Source of the DNA: Hofstenia miamia
Taxonomy: Eukaryota > Xenacoelomorpha > Acoela
Assembly (NCBI GenBank): GCA_004352715.1
Contig: SCFE01000003.1
Span: 3,898,926-3,962,925, forward strand
Direction of reading: 5' to 3'
Length of the DNA: 64,000 nt
Part shown: piece after piece, positions 21,655 through 34,025 of the stretch
Layout: each line of letters opens with the position of its first letter
How positions within the stretch are numbered: the stretch's first letter is position 1
Notes under the pieces: model-generated
Database searches by the model: none
Seen by the model: the letters and a program-made list of their open reading frames with translations, nothing else
What the model was told of the DNA's origin: nothing
Made by a program: the position numbers and the translations under genes

Positions 21655-22340
21655 TGCGTGGGCTTTAATTTACAATTACTACATTAAATGATGTTGAAAT
21701 ATGCATACACTTAAAATATGTTGAGTAAATTGATCGTACTTTGTTGACTTTTTAATAGCATGTTCTTAGTTGCATTTTTTATGAAAAGGGCTTCAGCTAA
21801 TTTAATGTTCTCTGTTCTTAGTAACATTTCAAAATTTGCTTTGTTTATTTGGTGTTCATGCAAATATATTTCAGTTTTTAAATGCCCTCTAAGATGTTCT
21901 TTGATCCTAGTTTCTTCGATGTATAAATGGTTACATTTTTCACATTGATATTTACACACAATTGAAGAAACCATCATTTTGCTTATAGGATCTTTTTTTC
22001 AAAAAATTCTGATGTTTTCTTTGATGCTAGTATTGGTATGATCTTGGTTACTTTAAGTTTCTTGTTTATATTCTTTATTCTCAATTTTAGAAATTCCTTT
22101 TTTCTTCAATGTATGGTAGTTTCCAGTAAATCGGTGTTTGATCATCTGTTTTTACTTGGTTACGTACCATATTGTTGGAAGTTAATGCTTTGTCAATGAA
22201 TTTATTTATTAGTTTGTGTGGATAGCTATTTTTCTCTAAGATATATANATGGATTTTAATCAAATATTGCTGAATAGTTCTCCAGCAATAATTAGTTTAC
22301 TGTCTCTTAATAAATTTAGTCTAAATATTACGATCGTTTT
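21655..22340 (-). pseudogene. Penelope-like element remnant, linker and GIY-YIG endonuclease (PLE-2)
   Basis: Minus-strand order from 22340 down: a degraded RT-tail, then ILEKNSYPHKLINKFIDKAL (about 22250-22190), the PLE linker pattern IL..NGYP..LI...I, then KLPYIEEKRNF as the LPYIG-like block. The endonuclease follows from 21977: VCKYQCEKCNHLYIEE, then TRIKEHLRGHLK and LAEALFIKNATKNML. These are the C..C...YIG.T and R.KEH motifs of GIY-YIG nucleases, which nick DNA for target-primed reverse transcription. The Gly of YIG is replaced by Glu, so catalysis is unlikely. The 88-codon endonuclease frame is the longest intact part. Frames shift between blocks, and an N lies at 22248. Confidence 0.75.
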
Positions 22341-22591
22341 GATGTCTCTTTAATTTCAGCGCACAATTAAGTTGTGGACTTAAAAGTCCACTTCGACAAC
22401 TTTAATTAATCTGAATTATTTTCTGTCTAGTTATAAAGGCTTTTTCATTGAATTGGATTGTAAAAAGTCATAATTCCAATTTGTAAAAATGATGATTCTA
22501 CAATGAATATCTTTTTTCGACACAGCGTTGAATGAAACAGTCGAACACATAGAAATGAAAAACAGGGATTATTTTTGGTCCCCTTCTTCTT

Positions 22592-22596
<5 letters not shown>

Positions 22597-22630
<34 letters not shown>
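22597..22630. repeat. (TA)n microsatellite
   Basis: Pure TA tract. With the tract at 22876 it brackets a 245-bp segment. Confidence 0.9.
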
Positions 22631-22632
<2 letters not shown>

Positions 22633-22875
22633 CCACTAAGTGTTTTTTAAAAATCTCATCATGACCGCATTTCCAAACATGGATCTTTGAAATTTTCCAG
22701 TGTTTCTTCAATTTACCTACCCCAATGGTAAATATGTCTAAGTTCGAATGAATACTGTGGGAGCAATGGCCAAAAAATAGTTTTTCTTGGGAAAAAGGGC
22801 GATTCCCGCTAAATGCCTTAGAAATTTCGGACCATTTCTCGCTAAATGTAAGGTTTTTGCATTTTCCATAGCAAA
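22631..22875. other. Unique segment between two TA tracts
   Basis: A less AT-rich 245-bp piece (words such as GGGAAAAAGGGCGATTCCCG) sits exactly between two (TA)n tracts. I recognise no motif. The 154-codon minus-strand frame running through it and both TA tracts is mostly repeat-derived. Confidence 0.4.
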
Positions 22876-22898
22876 TATATATATATATATATATATAT
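22876..22898. repeat. (TA)n microsatellite
   Basis: Pure TA tract. Confidence 0.9.
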
Positions 22899-23790
22899 GT
22901 ACAATCCAAATCAATATTTGTTAAAAAAATAATGCAATAAACATGGGTTTTACCGTATTTCTTGAAAGAACTACTGTGAAAAAAATTATTTAATTTTTTA
23001 TATGTTCTAGATGTACTTGAGATGCTTACAGTTGATGATAAATCATTAAAGACATTCTTTTGAATACAATTTGTTTAACCGATTTATTATTTCATTACCA
23101 ATTTTACATCTAACATATTGATTTTGGAAATAATTTCTTTGGAGCAGAAGAAAAACAGAATTGATAGTTTGATTCTTTTAAAAAACGACAAATTGTATTA
23201 TTTGAAGTGCACATTTTTTCAAGCAGAGGTTGCCACAGTAAGTGTGTAATTTCTAGTCTTACAAAAAGCTCCACCATAAAAAATGTTAAAAACATCTGAA
23301 ATATGTTCTTTATTTGATGCATTAGAATCCAGAAATACTTCTGCACAAAGTAAAAATTCACTAAGGTATTTACATTTATTGTTTAGACAATTAAGCGTTT
23401 AAACCATCCATTCACATAATAAAGAAACTCCAAGTCTTCAACATGACTAATGACATTACCGATGTTGTTGAAAGTATCCGATAACCAAAATAATTATGAT
23501 GAACTTTTAGCATCAGCTGAAGAACACATAGTCGACGATATAAATTCATTCAAGTAAAATTTGGAGAAACTTCTGAAAAGCTAATTGGTGACATGTTCAT
23601 GAAATTACCATATTTTATCTAAGGTATATTTTCAAAACAAATTATATCTTAAATCTGTTATTGATTGACAAACATGCAGAGTGGTCTAAGTTCAATGGCT
23701 ACCACAAAAATTCTAAAATAGTGGTGAATGCGAATTTAGGTACATGCATGTGGTTGTAACTAGTATTATTTACTCAAAACCCATAAGAAC
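22899..23790. other. AT-rich stretch without a recognised gene
   Basis: The 83-codon minus-strand frame at 23110-23361 is aromatic- and Phe-rich with no family motif. Otherwise nothing was seen. Confidence 0.4.
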
Positions 23791-23868
23791 GAAGCCTTAG
23801 TGACTTCGCTGCAATCTTGTTGTGTATATAATCGCAGTCTTGTAAAATATCTGTCGTTATTTAGCATG

Positions 23869-24230
23869 AGTGCCAAACATCTTTTACCCAATTTGAGGGC
23901 TCACATTCTATCTATACATGGTACAGGTATGTCAAATCATACAATTACACATGGATTCAACATCAGCGACAGAACATTGGCTAATATACGTCAGCTTCAT
24001 AGGGGAGGACCACGTTTAAGAAACCATTTTAAAAACTAGGCCATTTTGAGGTCAGGCAAGATTAATCACTCAGCTGGATCCTGCCCGAAAAACCTGATGT
24101 GTTATACTTAAGAAGGCTTTTGATCATACAAGACAGTCAGTAAACCATGTTTATTTGCCAAAATATTTTTGACAAGATGGTGTTTACAAAAATGTATCAC
24201 CATTGGACTGTGGATCAGTAGCCTTCAGAA
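23869..24230 (+). pseudogene. Tc1-like transposase N-terminal fragment (helix-turn-helix)
   Basis: A frame from ATG 23869 reads MSAKHLLPNLRAHIL, then HGTGMSNHTITHGFNISDRT and LANIRQLHRGGPRLRN, then a stop. The spacing of R..IL..H..G.S...I.....IS..T...I followed by GGPR resembles the first helix-turn-helix and GRPR hook of Tc1-family transposases. The catalytic DDE part is not visible downstream, where reading frames are broken. No matching terminal repeats were found, so the fragment is probably an old truncated copy. It could also be a Pogo- or IS630-type relative. Confidence 0.45.
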
Positions 24231-24272
24231 TGCTCAAAGATGAAACTAGAATCAGACTAGACAATTTTCTTG

Positions 24273-24330
24273 GCTGTAGCCGACCGTTGGACGTAAGTCT
24301 TTAGCCGTAGCGGGCTGTTGGCCTTAATGC
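24273..24330. repeat. Short GC-rich tandem pair
   Basis: TAGCCGACCGTTGGACGTAA is followed about 30 bp later by the similar TAGCGGGCTGTTGGCCTTAA. Origin unknown. Confidence 0.4.
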
Positions 24331-24332
24331 TT

Positions 24333-24338
<6 letters not shown>

Positions 24339-24365
<27 letters not shown>
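24339..24365. repeat. (TA)n microsatellite
   Basis: Pure TA tract. Confidence 0.9.
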
Positions 24366-24367
<2 letters not shown>

Positions 24368-26409
24368 CATTTTTTGTGGTATTGCTTATTTCCTTTGCCA
24401 CAATAAATTCCCTTTTGCTCGTATTATTATTAATAGATTACATTGAATATTTTGGATTATTTTCGAAATCAGTTTTTATACTATTGCTATATTCTACAAA
24501 TCACAGTGTGTTAAAATTAGGAGATAGCATAATATTTAGCATGTGTCCTGACAGCTGTACAAGTTCAGGCCTTCTGATTTGAGCAAGGCATTCGATGCTA
24601 ATATCGAAACCTAATTACAAAGTGTGTGTCAGGGCAGTGTATTGCTAAAAGATTTTTGCAAAAAGTATGCTAAACAAAAGCAAAGTAACAAAAATTTTTA
24701 TGGAATATTTTAGGAATAACCAATTAAAAATTTATTCAAGAATGATACAATTTGTTTTATTTTTGCATGATAATTACGAAATTCCGAAATTCCTTTAAAA
24801 TTATAATGTTCAATTGGAAAACACCGCTATTCTAACATACTCATTAAACTAACGCTTGAAAAGTATTATTGTGATGTTTGCCTAATCTTTCCAATCGGTT
24901 AACTTATCTTAGCCACTTTTTTCTCGATACAATTGACAATTTTCAAGTACAAATCTCATTTTCAGATGCAGAGATAAATTATATTATGAAATACATTTTA
25001 ATGCATTTATTATAACTACATAGATAAAAATATTTTGCATGCTAGATCCTAAATGGCAGTAATTTATAATTGTATATTTATTAGTGCTAAACTAAATGTT
25101 GAAGATAAGCATAAATGTCCCATTTCTTTTGATTTTTGAATTGAAAACATTTGTTAAAGCATGAAAAGATCAATGAAAGGTATATTTACACTTAAGATCC
25201 CATTCCATAGCATAGTCATTGAAAATTAAAAATATTGGACTTAAATTCCATGAAAAAGTGTTTTACTTTTCTTATTATTTTTTAAAAATGGAGAAATGTT
25301 AACCAATTTTATTCATATAACTTAATAATCTTAAAGTTTAAGAAACAGACAGTTACTTTATGATAATTGCAATATCTTTGACCTCGGAAATACATTAACC
25401 AAACAATAGAATAATTTGACAAATTTTTTCTGTATTTGAGAAGATATTTGGTGCAGCCATACTACAAAATTTGTGTATCTCTAAATGCATGTTCGCTCTC
25501 AAACATAGAAGGCCTTTAGTTAAAAAATTCGCCTTATTAATGCAAAAATGGCTTTATATTATAATACAATTTCATTCAAAATAATGACGTAAGTTACATA
25601 CAAACCATTGGTAGGTTGGGTAGTCAGCGGAAGCATTATTAATCATCAATAGTCTATCTGAATACCAGTAAAAATTTATTCATAGTTATGCCCTTAAGTC
25701 GATTAACTATTAAAAGTTATTGAAAAAAAACTTTCTTGAAATTCCTAGGTTGCAATAAAGTACAATTAATATTTGAAGAATAATTTCAAAATAATTTATT
25801 CTTAATTATGTTTCTTAAGTCGCTTAATTGTAAAAAGGCATTGAAAAGGCTTTCTTGAACTTCTCAGTTTGCAAAAATGTATAATTTATATTTTGAATGT
25901 AATTTCAAAACAATTTATTCGTGAATATTTGAGTAGTTTGAAATTCATTACTAACTAAAAAGTGAAGGCTAAGCAAAAGAGCTTTTTGGAAATTGAAAAA
26001 ATTTTTTTATTATTGTCCTTGCTTTTGAAATCTTGAGTTAATGGCAATTTTGTCAGATTTGTATATCTATAACTAAGACATTTTTCAATATTTCTATATA
26101 ACTTCTGTTAATTAATGTGCTGATTGACATTCAAACCTTTTATTTAGCACTCTATTTGACTCTTATTAGTTTAAGCAAAAATGCTTCAATTATTTACCAA
26201 TAAATAAGAATCAATCTTGTAATCCCAAATAATATTGTTTTTATATAAAAAGCTTTCAATAACACAAAATACATGTTTCTAAACAGTAGACATTCATCTA
26301 TTCTCATTCAAGAAATAATAAACCTTCCAACTATATTCATAGTCACACGCTGTTAATTATAGCTAGCATGAAAGAAATGTATTTATATGCATGATGATCC
26401 ATTTAATCC
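24366..26409. other. AT-rich non-coding stretch
   Basis: No gene or element recognised in about 2 kb. Around 25650-25925 a unit of roughly 120 bp beginning TTATTC.TA.TTATG..CTTAAGTCG.TTAA recurs two to three times in diverged form (25677, 25797, 25915), a weak tandem repeat. Confidence 0.4.
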
Positions 26410-26595
26410 TTATATATATATATATATATATATATATNNNNNNNNNNNNNNNNNNNNNNNNNNNNNNNNNNNNNNNNNNNNNNNNNNNNNNNNNNNNNNN
26501 NNNNNNNNNNNNNNNNNNNNNNNNNNNNNNNNNNNNNNNNNNNNNNNNNNNNNNNNNNNNNNNNNNNNNNNNNNNNNTATATATATATATATATA
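26410..26595. repeat. (TA)n microsatellite containing a 140-base N gap
   Basis: TA tracts flank N at 26438-26577. This is an assembly gap placed in a simple repeat. Any open frame crossing it is meaningless. Confidence 0.95.
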
Positions 26596-27349
26596 CTATG
26601 TAGCCATTCAGCATGGAGCAGTTTGAGGCGCTTCTTAATGCAAACGTCGCACTGTAAATATGATTACGTAATGTCTTTTTCAAAAAGCTTTAGATAGTTA
26701 AATGAAATTTTACATTTGTCTAATGTACATGCATACACAAAAAAATACTCTTGCTGAAAAAGCATTTTCAACTTCTGCAAAAATGTGGTCAACACATTGC
26801 TCGAGAAAGGAATTACTGCAACTGCTGTTCAATAATTGATTAAAAGTAATAAAATCAATGGAATTTGGGTGACCCAAGGGCTTAATTGCTTTTGGATAGC
26901 CTGAAGGATATCATTCAAAGAAGGAAAAATATACATCCTGTATGCAACGATTTATTTTTATAACAATTGCATAAATTCGCCAAATCGAAGCACGCATGCT
27001 AAAGATTGACATCAACCCCAAATTCCAGCTACCGGCCCAATTAAATTAATGCCAATTTGGTCCATCTTAGTCCCATTTTTATGATACTTTTCAAAAAATG
27101 TGCTTTGATTTTTCAGTTTTCTATAACAATATTTGGTGACCTATATTATAATATATTCTACACACTGAAATGAAAAACATAAATTGAGTTTTTGGAGAGA
27201 AGTGAGGCTAATTTAAGGGTTAAAATTAAATTTTATTTTTTAATATATTGCTTTTAAATTACATAGCAATAACTTTATTTGTGCTGATATATGTGGTTCA
27301 TTCAATAATGCCTCGGATTAGCTAAGAAAGAAGCACAGCACAAAAAACT
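26596..27349. other. Non-coding stretch
   Basis: No gene recognised. The piece at 26960-27140 may lie within the 3' flank of the mariner remnant, but no terminal repeat was identified. Confidence 0.35.
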
Positions 27350-27369
27350 AAAACAATTTTTATTGAACT

Positions 27370-28070
27370 GCATTAAATACTACTTCGAAAAACGTATGTA
27401 ATTATTTTTCAATATAATTACCATTGGCAGCAATCAGCTTATTCCAACTCTTGAAATGCATCAGCCAATTTCCAGGAAGCTGGGAAAACCACTTTTAAAC
27501 AAATTGCTGGAGTGCATTTATTGTTTCAAAGTGATGTCCAAATAATGCTTTCTTCATGTACTTGAATGAAAAGTAATCGCTTTTAGCAAAATCCTTGCTG
27601 TACGGCGGATGTTTTAGAAATGTAAGACCACACTCCTTTTTGTTGAAATTGTGCAATATTTTTTACATGGATGGAAGCACTACAAACAAGGAGCTAAATT
27701 GGATTGGAAGTTTTTGATTTCTGTTTCTTCTTACGGCATTCCTCAACCAAATTGGCATAGTATTGCCCATTTATTGTTCGTCCATTAGGCAAGAAGTCTA
27801 AGTGATTGACTCCACCTTTATTGAAAAACACTGAAAGCATCATTTGTTTTTGATGTGAGGTGTCACTTTTCACCTTCAACGGACGTTTCTCTTCTTTGTG
27901 ACTCCATCAGATAAATGTAATGAAAAAGATGTCTCGTTCTCAGTAATAATATTATATATAAAGGCATCACCATACTTATTTAAGCATTTGCAAATGCGAT
28001 ATAGACTCTTATCACAATTCCGTATTCTAGCTTATCCCTATGTAACAAAAATTAAATTTGTGCGTATTAT
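27370..28070 (-). pseudogene. mariner-type transposase remnant
   Basis: Minus-strand reading gives blocks of a mariner transposase in order. IITENETSFS (about 27950) stands where the first catalytic Asp (TGDET) is expected. MMLSVFFNKGGVNHLDFLP and GRTINGQYYANLVEE (27840-27740) match the KVMLSVFWD..G.....LP.G.TIN...Y segment. HPPYSKDFAKSDYFSF (about 27610) matches HPPYSPDLAP.DY.LF and holds the third Asp of the mariner DD34D triad. PGNWLMHFKSWNKLIAANGN (about 27470) is the C-terminal W..CI...G.Y region. The first acidic residue is changed and there are stops and frame changes, so it is dead. The terminal repeats were not found. Confidence 0.72.
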
Positions 28071-28930
28071 ACGTATACTGAAGAAAAACATAATTTAATT
28101 TATGCATTTAAGCAAACATAGTTTTCAAAAGCAATTGCTTTGCTTGAATTATCATGTTTCTTTCTTTGTTAGTCCCAGGCACTATTGAACGAAACACGTA
28201 CGTGCACTGTTGCATAATATTAAATCTTTTTATGTCAGCCCATTGTCTCTAACAATCTGGCCTGAATTCGGACCCTGTTCTGCTCTTCCTTGGCTTTGCT
28301 CGGGTCTGTATGAGACTTGCAACTTGCCACGCCACTCCTCCCCTCCCTCCACGCACAACCTGAACGCTGTAGCCTTAACATGATTTATCAGTGTATATTG
28401 GAATGATAATCATTTCGTTACGTATACGAAGAAAATAAATGTCTTAAGCTCTATGAAATATATAATTGACTAATGAAACAAATTTAAACTATTATAAGGT
28501 ATTAATGTTTGGAAGTTAAATTTGGAAGAAAATACTAAGCAGACAATGTAAGACCACATATCCCTCTTAAAACCACCGCTGAATGAAAATATTTGGCACT
28601 GTAATTTTGTCATACAATGGTTTTCAAATCTGTACGGTTTTCTTCAAGTAATTTCAGGACTTTAGCAAATATTAATGCAAATTACGTAGTGTAAATTTCA
28701 TTAGGATAAATTGATAAACATTTTTTGTTCTTTGGCCAATGCCAAAGTAGATTTTAAACAAAGAAATGATCCAGGAAAATTTTCAAACTATCTTTGAATT
28801 ACTTCATTTTTGCAAGAAACTCATAGTGAACTTTCCATTTTTTAGTCAGATCATCGTATAAATTTAGCAAACTTCAAACCATTTTACAATATTTCTAGTA
28901 AATATTTTTACTTTAGCAATCTTAAAGACA
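28071..28930. other. Non-coding stretch with a GC-rich patch
   Basis: Mostly AT-rich. At about 28255-28380 there is a sharp C/G-rich patch (CCACTCCTCCCCTCCCTCC and GGCTTTGCTCGGGTCTG), unlike everything around it. Its role is unknown. It may be element-derived. Confidence 0.4.
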
Positions 28931-28939
28931 GTACATTCG

Positions 28940-29460
28940 TAAAGTTTGCTGCCGATGTCAATGCATGTTTTGGTGGCTCTAATCTAAATGATAATGTTGA
29001 AAACGGACGAGAGATCTCACCGAATGGTGCCAACAAAAAGAGTTTTTGTTCTTTGAAAACAAATCACAGGAACTATTAATTAAGTCCACTTTCTAAAATT
29101 CCTAGAGTAAGTCATCTCAAGATTCTTGAATTCACTATAGATGAATCTTTTGGCTTCAACTCACACATCAATAAGACATGTAAAAAGCCCGTATTTATTC
29201 TGTACCTTCTCTGAAAACTAAAAGATATTAGTTTTTCTGCTGCTCAGTTATAGTTATATATTCCAATTTGGTGATATGCGTTGCTACATATGGATTGGCT
29301 GTGTGGGATGGAGAAAAAGATTATCTTCTGAACTCAAGATTTAGTGCAAAAAGAGCTGTCAGACTTCGTATCATTGAAGACTACACTTAAATTCGAACAA
29401 TTATCAAGCATCGAGATGAACAATTATATCATTCAATCACTAGCACTCCATTACATCCGC
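28940..29460 (+). pseudogene. LINE reverse-transcriptase remnant (L2/CR1/jockey type)
   Basis: Plus-strand blocks fit the second half of a non-LTR reverse transcriptase. KFAADVNACF (28950) stands for the catalytic FADD motif, with the first Asp changed. LKILEFTIDESFGFNSHINK (about 29115) matches the LG..ID..L.W..HI segment, and KPVFILYLL follows. Stops and frameshifts are frequent and the thumb/C-terminal part fades by 29460. These retroelements copy themselves by target-primed reverse transcription. This copy is truncated at both ends and inactive. The clade cannot be fixed by eye. Confidence 0.6.
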
Positions 29461-29869
29461 TCTCCTGCATGCTGAAAATGAGTATATCCTATTCAAATGA
29501 GACAAAAAGAACGCGCATTCCTGCTTGCGAGAAAGAGTAAACGGAAAGAGAGAGAACTTTCAATTTTTCTAGACCGCTTTCTGCGAAACCGTATCTATTG
29601 AAGTTTCAATTTTGAATCTCTTGTATTGGAGTAATCAATATAATACATTTTTTTTCGTATTTGCATATTCAATGAAATGTATTGTTAACTTATATGTACA
29701 ATTGATGAAGGTTATTGAACCGCCGATTGGAAGGCCATTTTAAAGCAATTACAAATGAATCATTGTCATAATTAAGAATTTTATTAAAAAGTTTACATCA
29801 TGTGAGAGTAAATGAAATCGAACGTAACAAACTACATTTTTTATTATAATATATAGATTGCGCATCAAA

Positions 29870-30108
29870 ACTGTAAATGGGTTGGCTAATATCTTTTGTC
29901 CTTTTTTTGGGCTGGGTTGGGTCAAGCAATAAAAAGATGTTGAAGCAAAACATAGGTGAGCAAAGCAATGTGAGTCATGATTGTGTTATTAAAATACATT
30001 ATGCCTGCAAACTCACATTAGTGTTACATGTATATATTGTTTGCATTAATTTTTGATTGTCATTTATTTATTATTTCGTTTTAATGCATTTTATATGTGT
30101 TTCTTTGT

Positions 30109-30144
<36 letters not shown>

Positions 30145-30346
30145 CATGAAGCAAAGATTTGTAGAAGGATTAAAATTGAAGTAGTGCCATATGCGGATTA
30201 TATCTTAACACAACTTTGGGTTGGGCCAATCGCATTAAAAACTCCAATAGAACTTGGGTTGAATGTCTATCTAAATTCATTAGTTGAATTTTGAGTTGAG
30301 TTGTGTTTGGTTGGGTTAGATCACAATGTACAGCGCTGCTGTACAT
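29870..30346. mobile_element. Possible G/T-rich MITE (weak)
   Basis: GGGCTGGGTTGGGTC (near 29908) and TGGTTGGGTTAGATC (near 30308) punctuate an AT-rich stretch, similar in style to the CAGAGTT MITE family. Clear terminal repeats were not found. The right side holds a perfect 21-bp inverted repeat, ATGTACAGC-GCT-GCTGTACAT (30326-30346). Confidence 0.3.
30113..30139. repeat. (TA)n microsatellite
   Basis: Pure TA tract. Confidence 0.9.
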
Positions 30347-33304
30347 AACCTACTCCTAAAATAACTGACTTGATATTCTGCACCAAATATGATCTGACGA
30401 GAAAAATAAAATTAAAAATCTATGGCATTGTAAATAGTTTCTCTGTTTTGGCAATTGTTCTTGTTTAAAGAACTAATGGTTTAATATGTTATTCAAGAAA
30501 AGGATTATGATCCTGCAAGGCGTTTGTTTCTTTATAATAAATGTGTTTGTATATACTTGCGTGGATGATCACACTGTAACAGGCACTTATATTGCAAAAA
30601 AGAATTGCAAAATTACAGAACTTGCAAGTATCAAAATACTAAACAATTGTCTAAATTTTTTAAAGAAAATGTTACAAATATGCACTTATTAGCTTACGCA
30701 ACAGAATCTATATCGGTGCTTCTTGGAACCAGTGCACATGCTCATTTTCAAATAGCATTACATTACTAATCGTCTAAAAATATCGATATAATGAAGGTTT
30801 CTTTAAGTTAAGCATTGCTTTATGCATGCAATAGCTGAAACTGATTAAAGGATTTGGGCTATCTGTCTACAGTAAATGTTTTTTTCCGCATCGATTTAAG
30901 CCTATCTTAATATCTGAACCTTAACTATAGGGAGTTTTTTAATTTTTAAAATTCGGAATATTCATTGGAAAATGGATACTTTCACATACTACAGATAATA
31001 CCAAAACTACTTAGCAAAAACTTTCAGCATAAGTGTGTCACTATTCAAAGATTTCCGAATTTCTCAATAGAACAGGAGAGAACAAGGGGTCATTAGGGTT
31101 TTTAAGAGGTATTAATAGACACGTCCAGTATCCCGCCAGTAATTGAACAGCCGGTTTTTACTATGCCATATTTCACCCATCAACTTTGTCCGACACCTCT
31201 AATTCTTAAGATTGCCTATGAGTCTAGACGATACAAAAGACTCAATTAAAATAAAATCAACGAGTAAATTTTGATGCTTGCTATTTAAAAAATTCTTAAT
31301 TCGAAATATTGAAACATTTTAATTGGCTTTTGTTTATTAGTAGCTAAATTGAATAAGCTTAAAACAAACTCTGAACGTCTTAATACAATCAAAATCGAGG
31401 TAATTAACACTATTTTGCTCTTAATTAAGGAATATATATTAATAAAATATAATTATATATTTTAACTGGAATAATTAACTCCATTGGCATTCGAAACAGT
31501 CATACGCATTAATTATGCGAAGTCTAAACTACTGTGTCTACAGTGTTTGTAAGAAATAAACTCATCGTATTCAAAATATTATTGCAAGCATTATGCATGA
31601 TTGCTGCAAAGAAATAGTTACTGCCCTTCCAGGTTTACCCATTCATTATTTTTGAAAATATAGAAAATGACATTTTACTTAGCTACTCGTACACTGCCAT
31701 AAAGTAAAGTAAGAATATAATAGAATATTTTAATTTAGTAATAAGCAACCTAAATTTTTTTTTAAAATCTTTGACTATAGGATGGTAATTATAAGAAAAT
31801 ATTAAACTAATGAATATATCCAAAATCCAATAGCAGCATAGACCAGTGGAGCGACTCCTCTGTCCCTTACTCCGCCTTGTAAGCATCAAGATGAGGTTTG
31901 GGCGGTCTATCTGAACAAAAACAAACAGTTGAGGTGTTTGATTTTCATTGGCAATGCATTCATATTCGTCATGCCTAGAACATTGCACAAATTTTCATCA
32001 TTACATGGTGCAACACTCAGTCATAGATGAGTCGATATTCCAAGATTTCCAAATTTCTTATTGGGTTTGGAGAAAATTGTTAAAAAAAACGTGGACTAAA
32101 TGATTTGGTTTTTTCGGGGAAACTTGGAAATTCAAAGATAAGGAATCTCCATTTGGAAATCTCAAACTTCCTTCAAAATCTGAAGAAACACTGTTCTTTG
32201 GAAAAGCTGATTTGAAACTTTTGAATTTTGCCTGTTAATATGATCCGAGTTAACTCTCTAACAAATTCATCTTTTCAGTGGTGCCTATGAAAATGTTAAA
32301 TTAGGAATATCTTTATGGGCCGACGTTATCAGAAATTTGCAAAATGTAAATATTTTCCGTCTCAGATATACAATATAATCTTTAAGATATGCCCTAAATC
32401 AAACAAAATTGTAAGCACAAATCCATGATCAAATTTTGTTTATTCGTACATGTTTTCACTGCTGATAACTAAAACGCCTTAAAGTAAAGTCAAAATACTT
32501 TTTTTCAGTCAAAAATATATTGCAAAATTTATGACAAAAAAGTCTAAGATATATTGTTATTTAAAAATTTTATATTTAGTTCAAAATTAGGCTAAAATCA
32601 AATATTTAATTTGTGAATTTCTATATTTTTGTGAAAATGCTGACAAAATTTGAATTCAAGTTAAGCCATTCTTGAACAAAGTTTATCTCAACTCAACAAA
32701 CCTTTAGTAAAGAATCGTTGTTTTGAGGTTGAAATCTTTAAACGTTATATTTTGTCATTTATACTTTATAACGCGTTTTAGGCAAAATATACTCAGTTTG
32801 AAACAATTTATTTTTATCATTGACTAAAAAGATGGTCAAAATTTCTTAGTTGTTTTGCCATTTTTTGTTGCAAAATACTAAATTTTTTGGTCAAAAAACT
32901 AATTTCCTTACTGATAGCACTGGTTACAAAAACGATTTTTAATAATCAATGGCTGATTGCAATTGTAAGGATTTATTTCAAAGTTAGAAATTGGCTGTTT
33001 GTTGCTAAAACGGAAGTTCTCAAATTCAAATTTTCACAGCCCTGAAATTGCCCTGTTAAATTTTCGCAAAAATACTTCTGATTAAATTTGATCAAGAAAT
33101 TAATATGTGAATAATAGAACTAAACTACGCTATATTTTGTTTACATATTATTCATTAATACAATCTGGAAATTTTGCGCATTTTTCATGATGAAATTTTT
33201 AAGAACGTACAACTCAAAAACTAAAGAAGGCCTCCGTCTCTCATTGAGGAGTGCCGCAACATCTTACTTCGAGCACAGCACGAATCATTGGGTTTGCGAA
33301 GTCC
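30347..33304. other. AT-rich stretch without a recognised gene
   Basis: About 3 kb with no motif I can name. The 101-codon minus-strand frame at 31683-31988 includes a basic run RRSKGQRSRSTGL but has no family signature. The 68- and 78-codon frames at 30486 and 33187 are treated as chance. Confidence 0.4.
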
Positions 33305-33312
33305 ATCTACAT

Positions 33313-34025
33313 CAGAGTTGTAAGTGGGTCATTTTGGTTCAATATTGGGTCACATATGTTAAAATTATGATTGGAAAGGGTCGGGTCATCTTATATAAAA
33401 ATTATGGGTCATACATATTTTAGCAGAAAAAAATAACTTTAGTAATTGAAATAATATTGAAAATTGTCATGCGAATGGGAGTTGTGATAAACTAAATAAT
33501 GCAAATTTATACTGGAGTGACATATGGCAATAAGCAGGACTTTGAACTAAATAATTGAATATGCATGGAGAACATTTATAAAGTCGCTGCAATAACAAGA
33601 AATGTGTTTGTTATTAGACCATCATCATCCGATAACGATTAGCATTTTGAAAATTTTGGCTTTTTTGTATTAGCCTAGGTAGAATACTCAATATCATTAA
33701 TTTTCATAATGTATTTCCCCTTCACAACAAAGGCTAAATTTTTCAATCCTATGCCGTCCAAGACCCAAGGCTAACCCAAGATCCAAGACCCCAACCTTGT
33801 TTCACCATCTCAAGAAATTCATAATAATTCGAATATATTGAGAAACAAATTTTTCTGAAAATTAATTTTTACACCTTTTTTGCAGGGCTTGGTCGAATTG
33901 AGCAAAAATTTGTAATTTTGAATAGGTCGGGTCCGGTTTGAAAATTAACAGTTTTCTACGGGTCGGGTCTGAATCTAAGCAATTCCATGTTGGTCGGGGC
34001 TGATCGATGCCCGACTAAAACTCTG
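33313..34025. mobile_element. hAT-type MITE, CAGAGTT family, copy 2, perfect target duplication
   Basis: A 713-bp element with ATCTACAT directly repeated at 33305-33312 and 34026-34033. The left end is CAGAGTTGTAAGTGGGTC and the right end on the other strand is CAGAGTTTTAGTCGGGCA. The interior is AT-rich with G-rich words (GGGTCGGGTC, TGGTCGGGGCTG) concentrated near both ends. It shares end sequence and style with 6772-7434. No transposase. An 8-bp duplication places it with hAT-type elements. Confidence 0.85.

Noticed and set aside
22445-22909. 154-codon minus-strand frame
   Set aside because: It crosses two (TA)n tracts and the middle has no motif. Length alone is not enough.
26363-26683. 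Frames crossing the N gap
   Set aside because: 140 unknown bases inside a TA tract make the translation meaningless.
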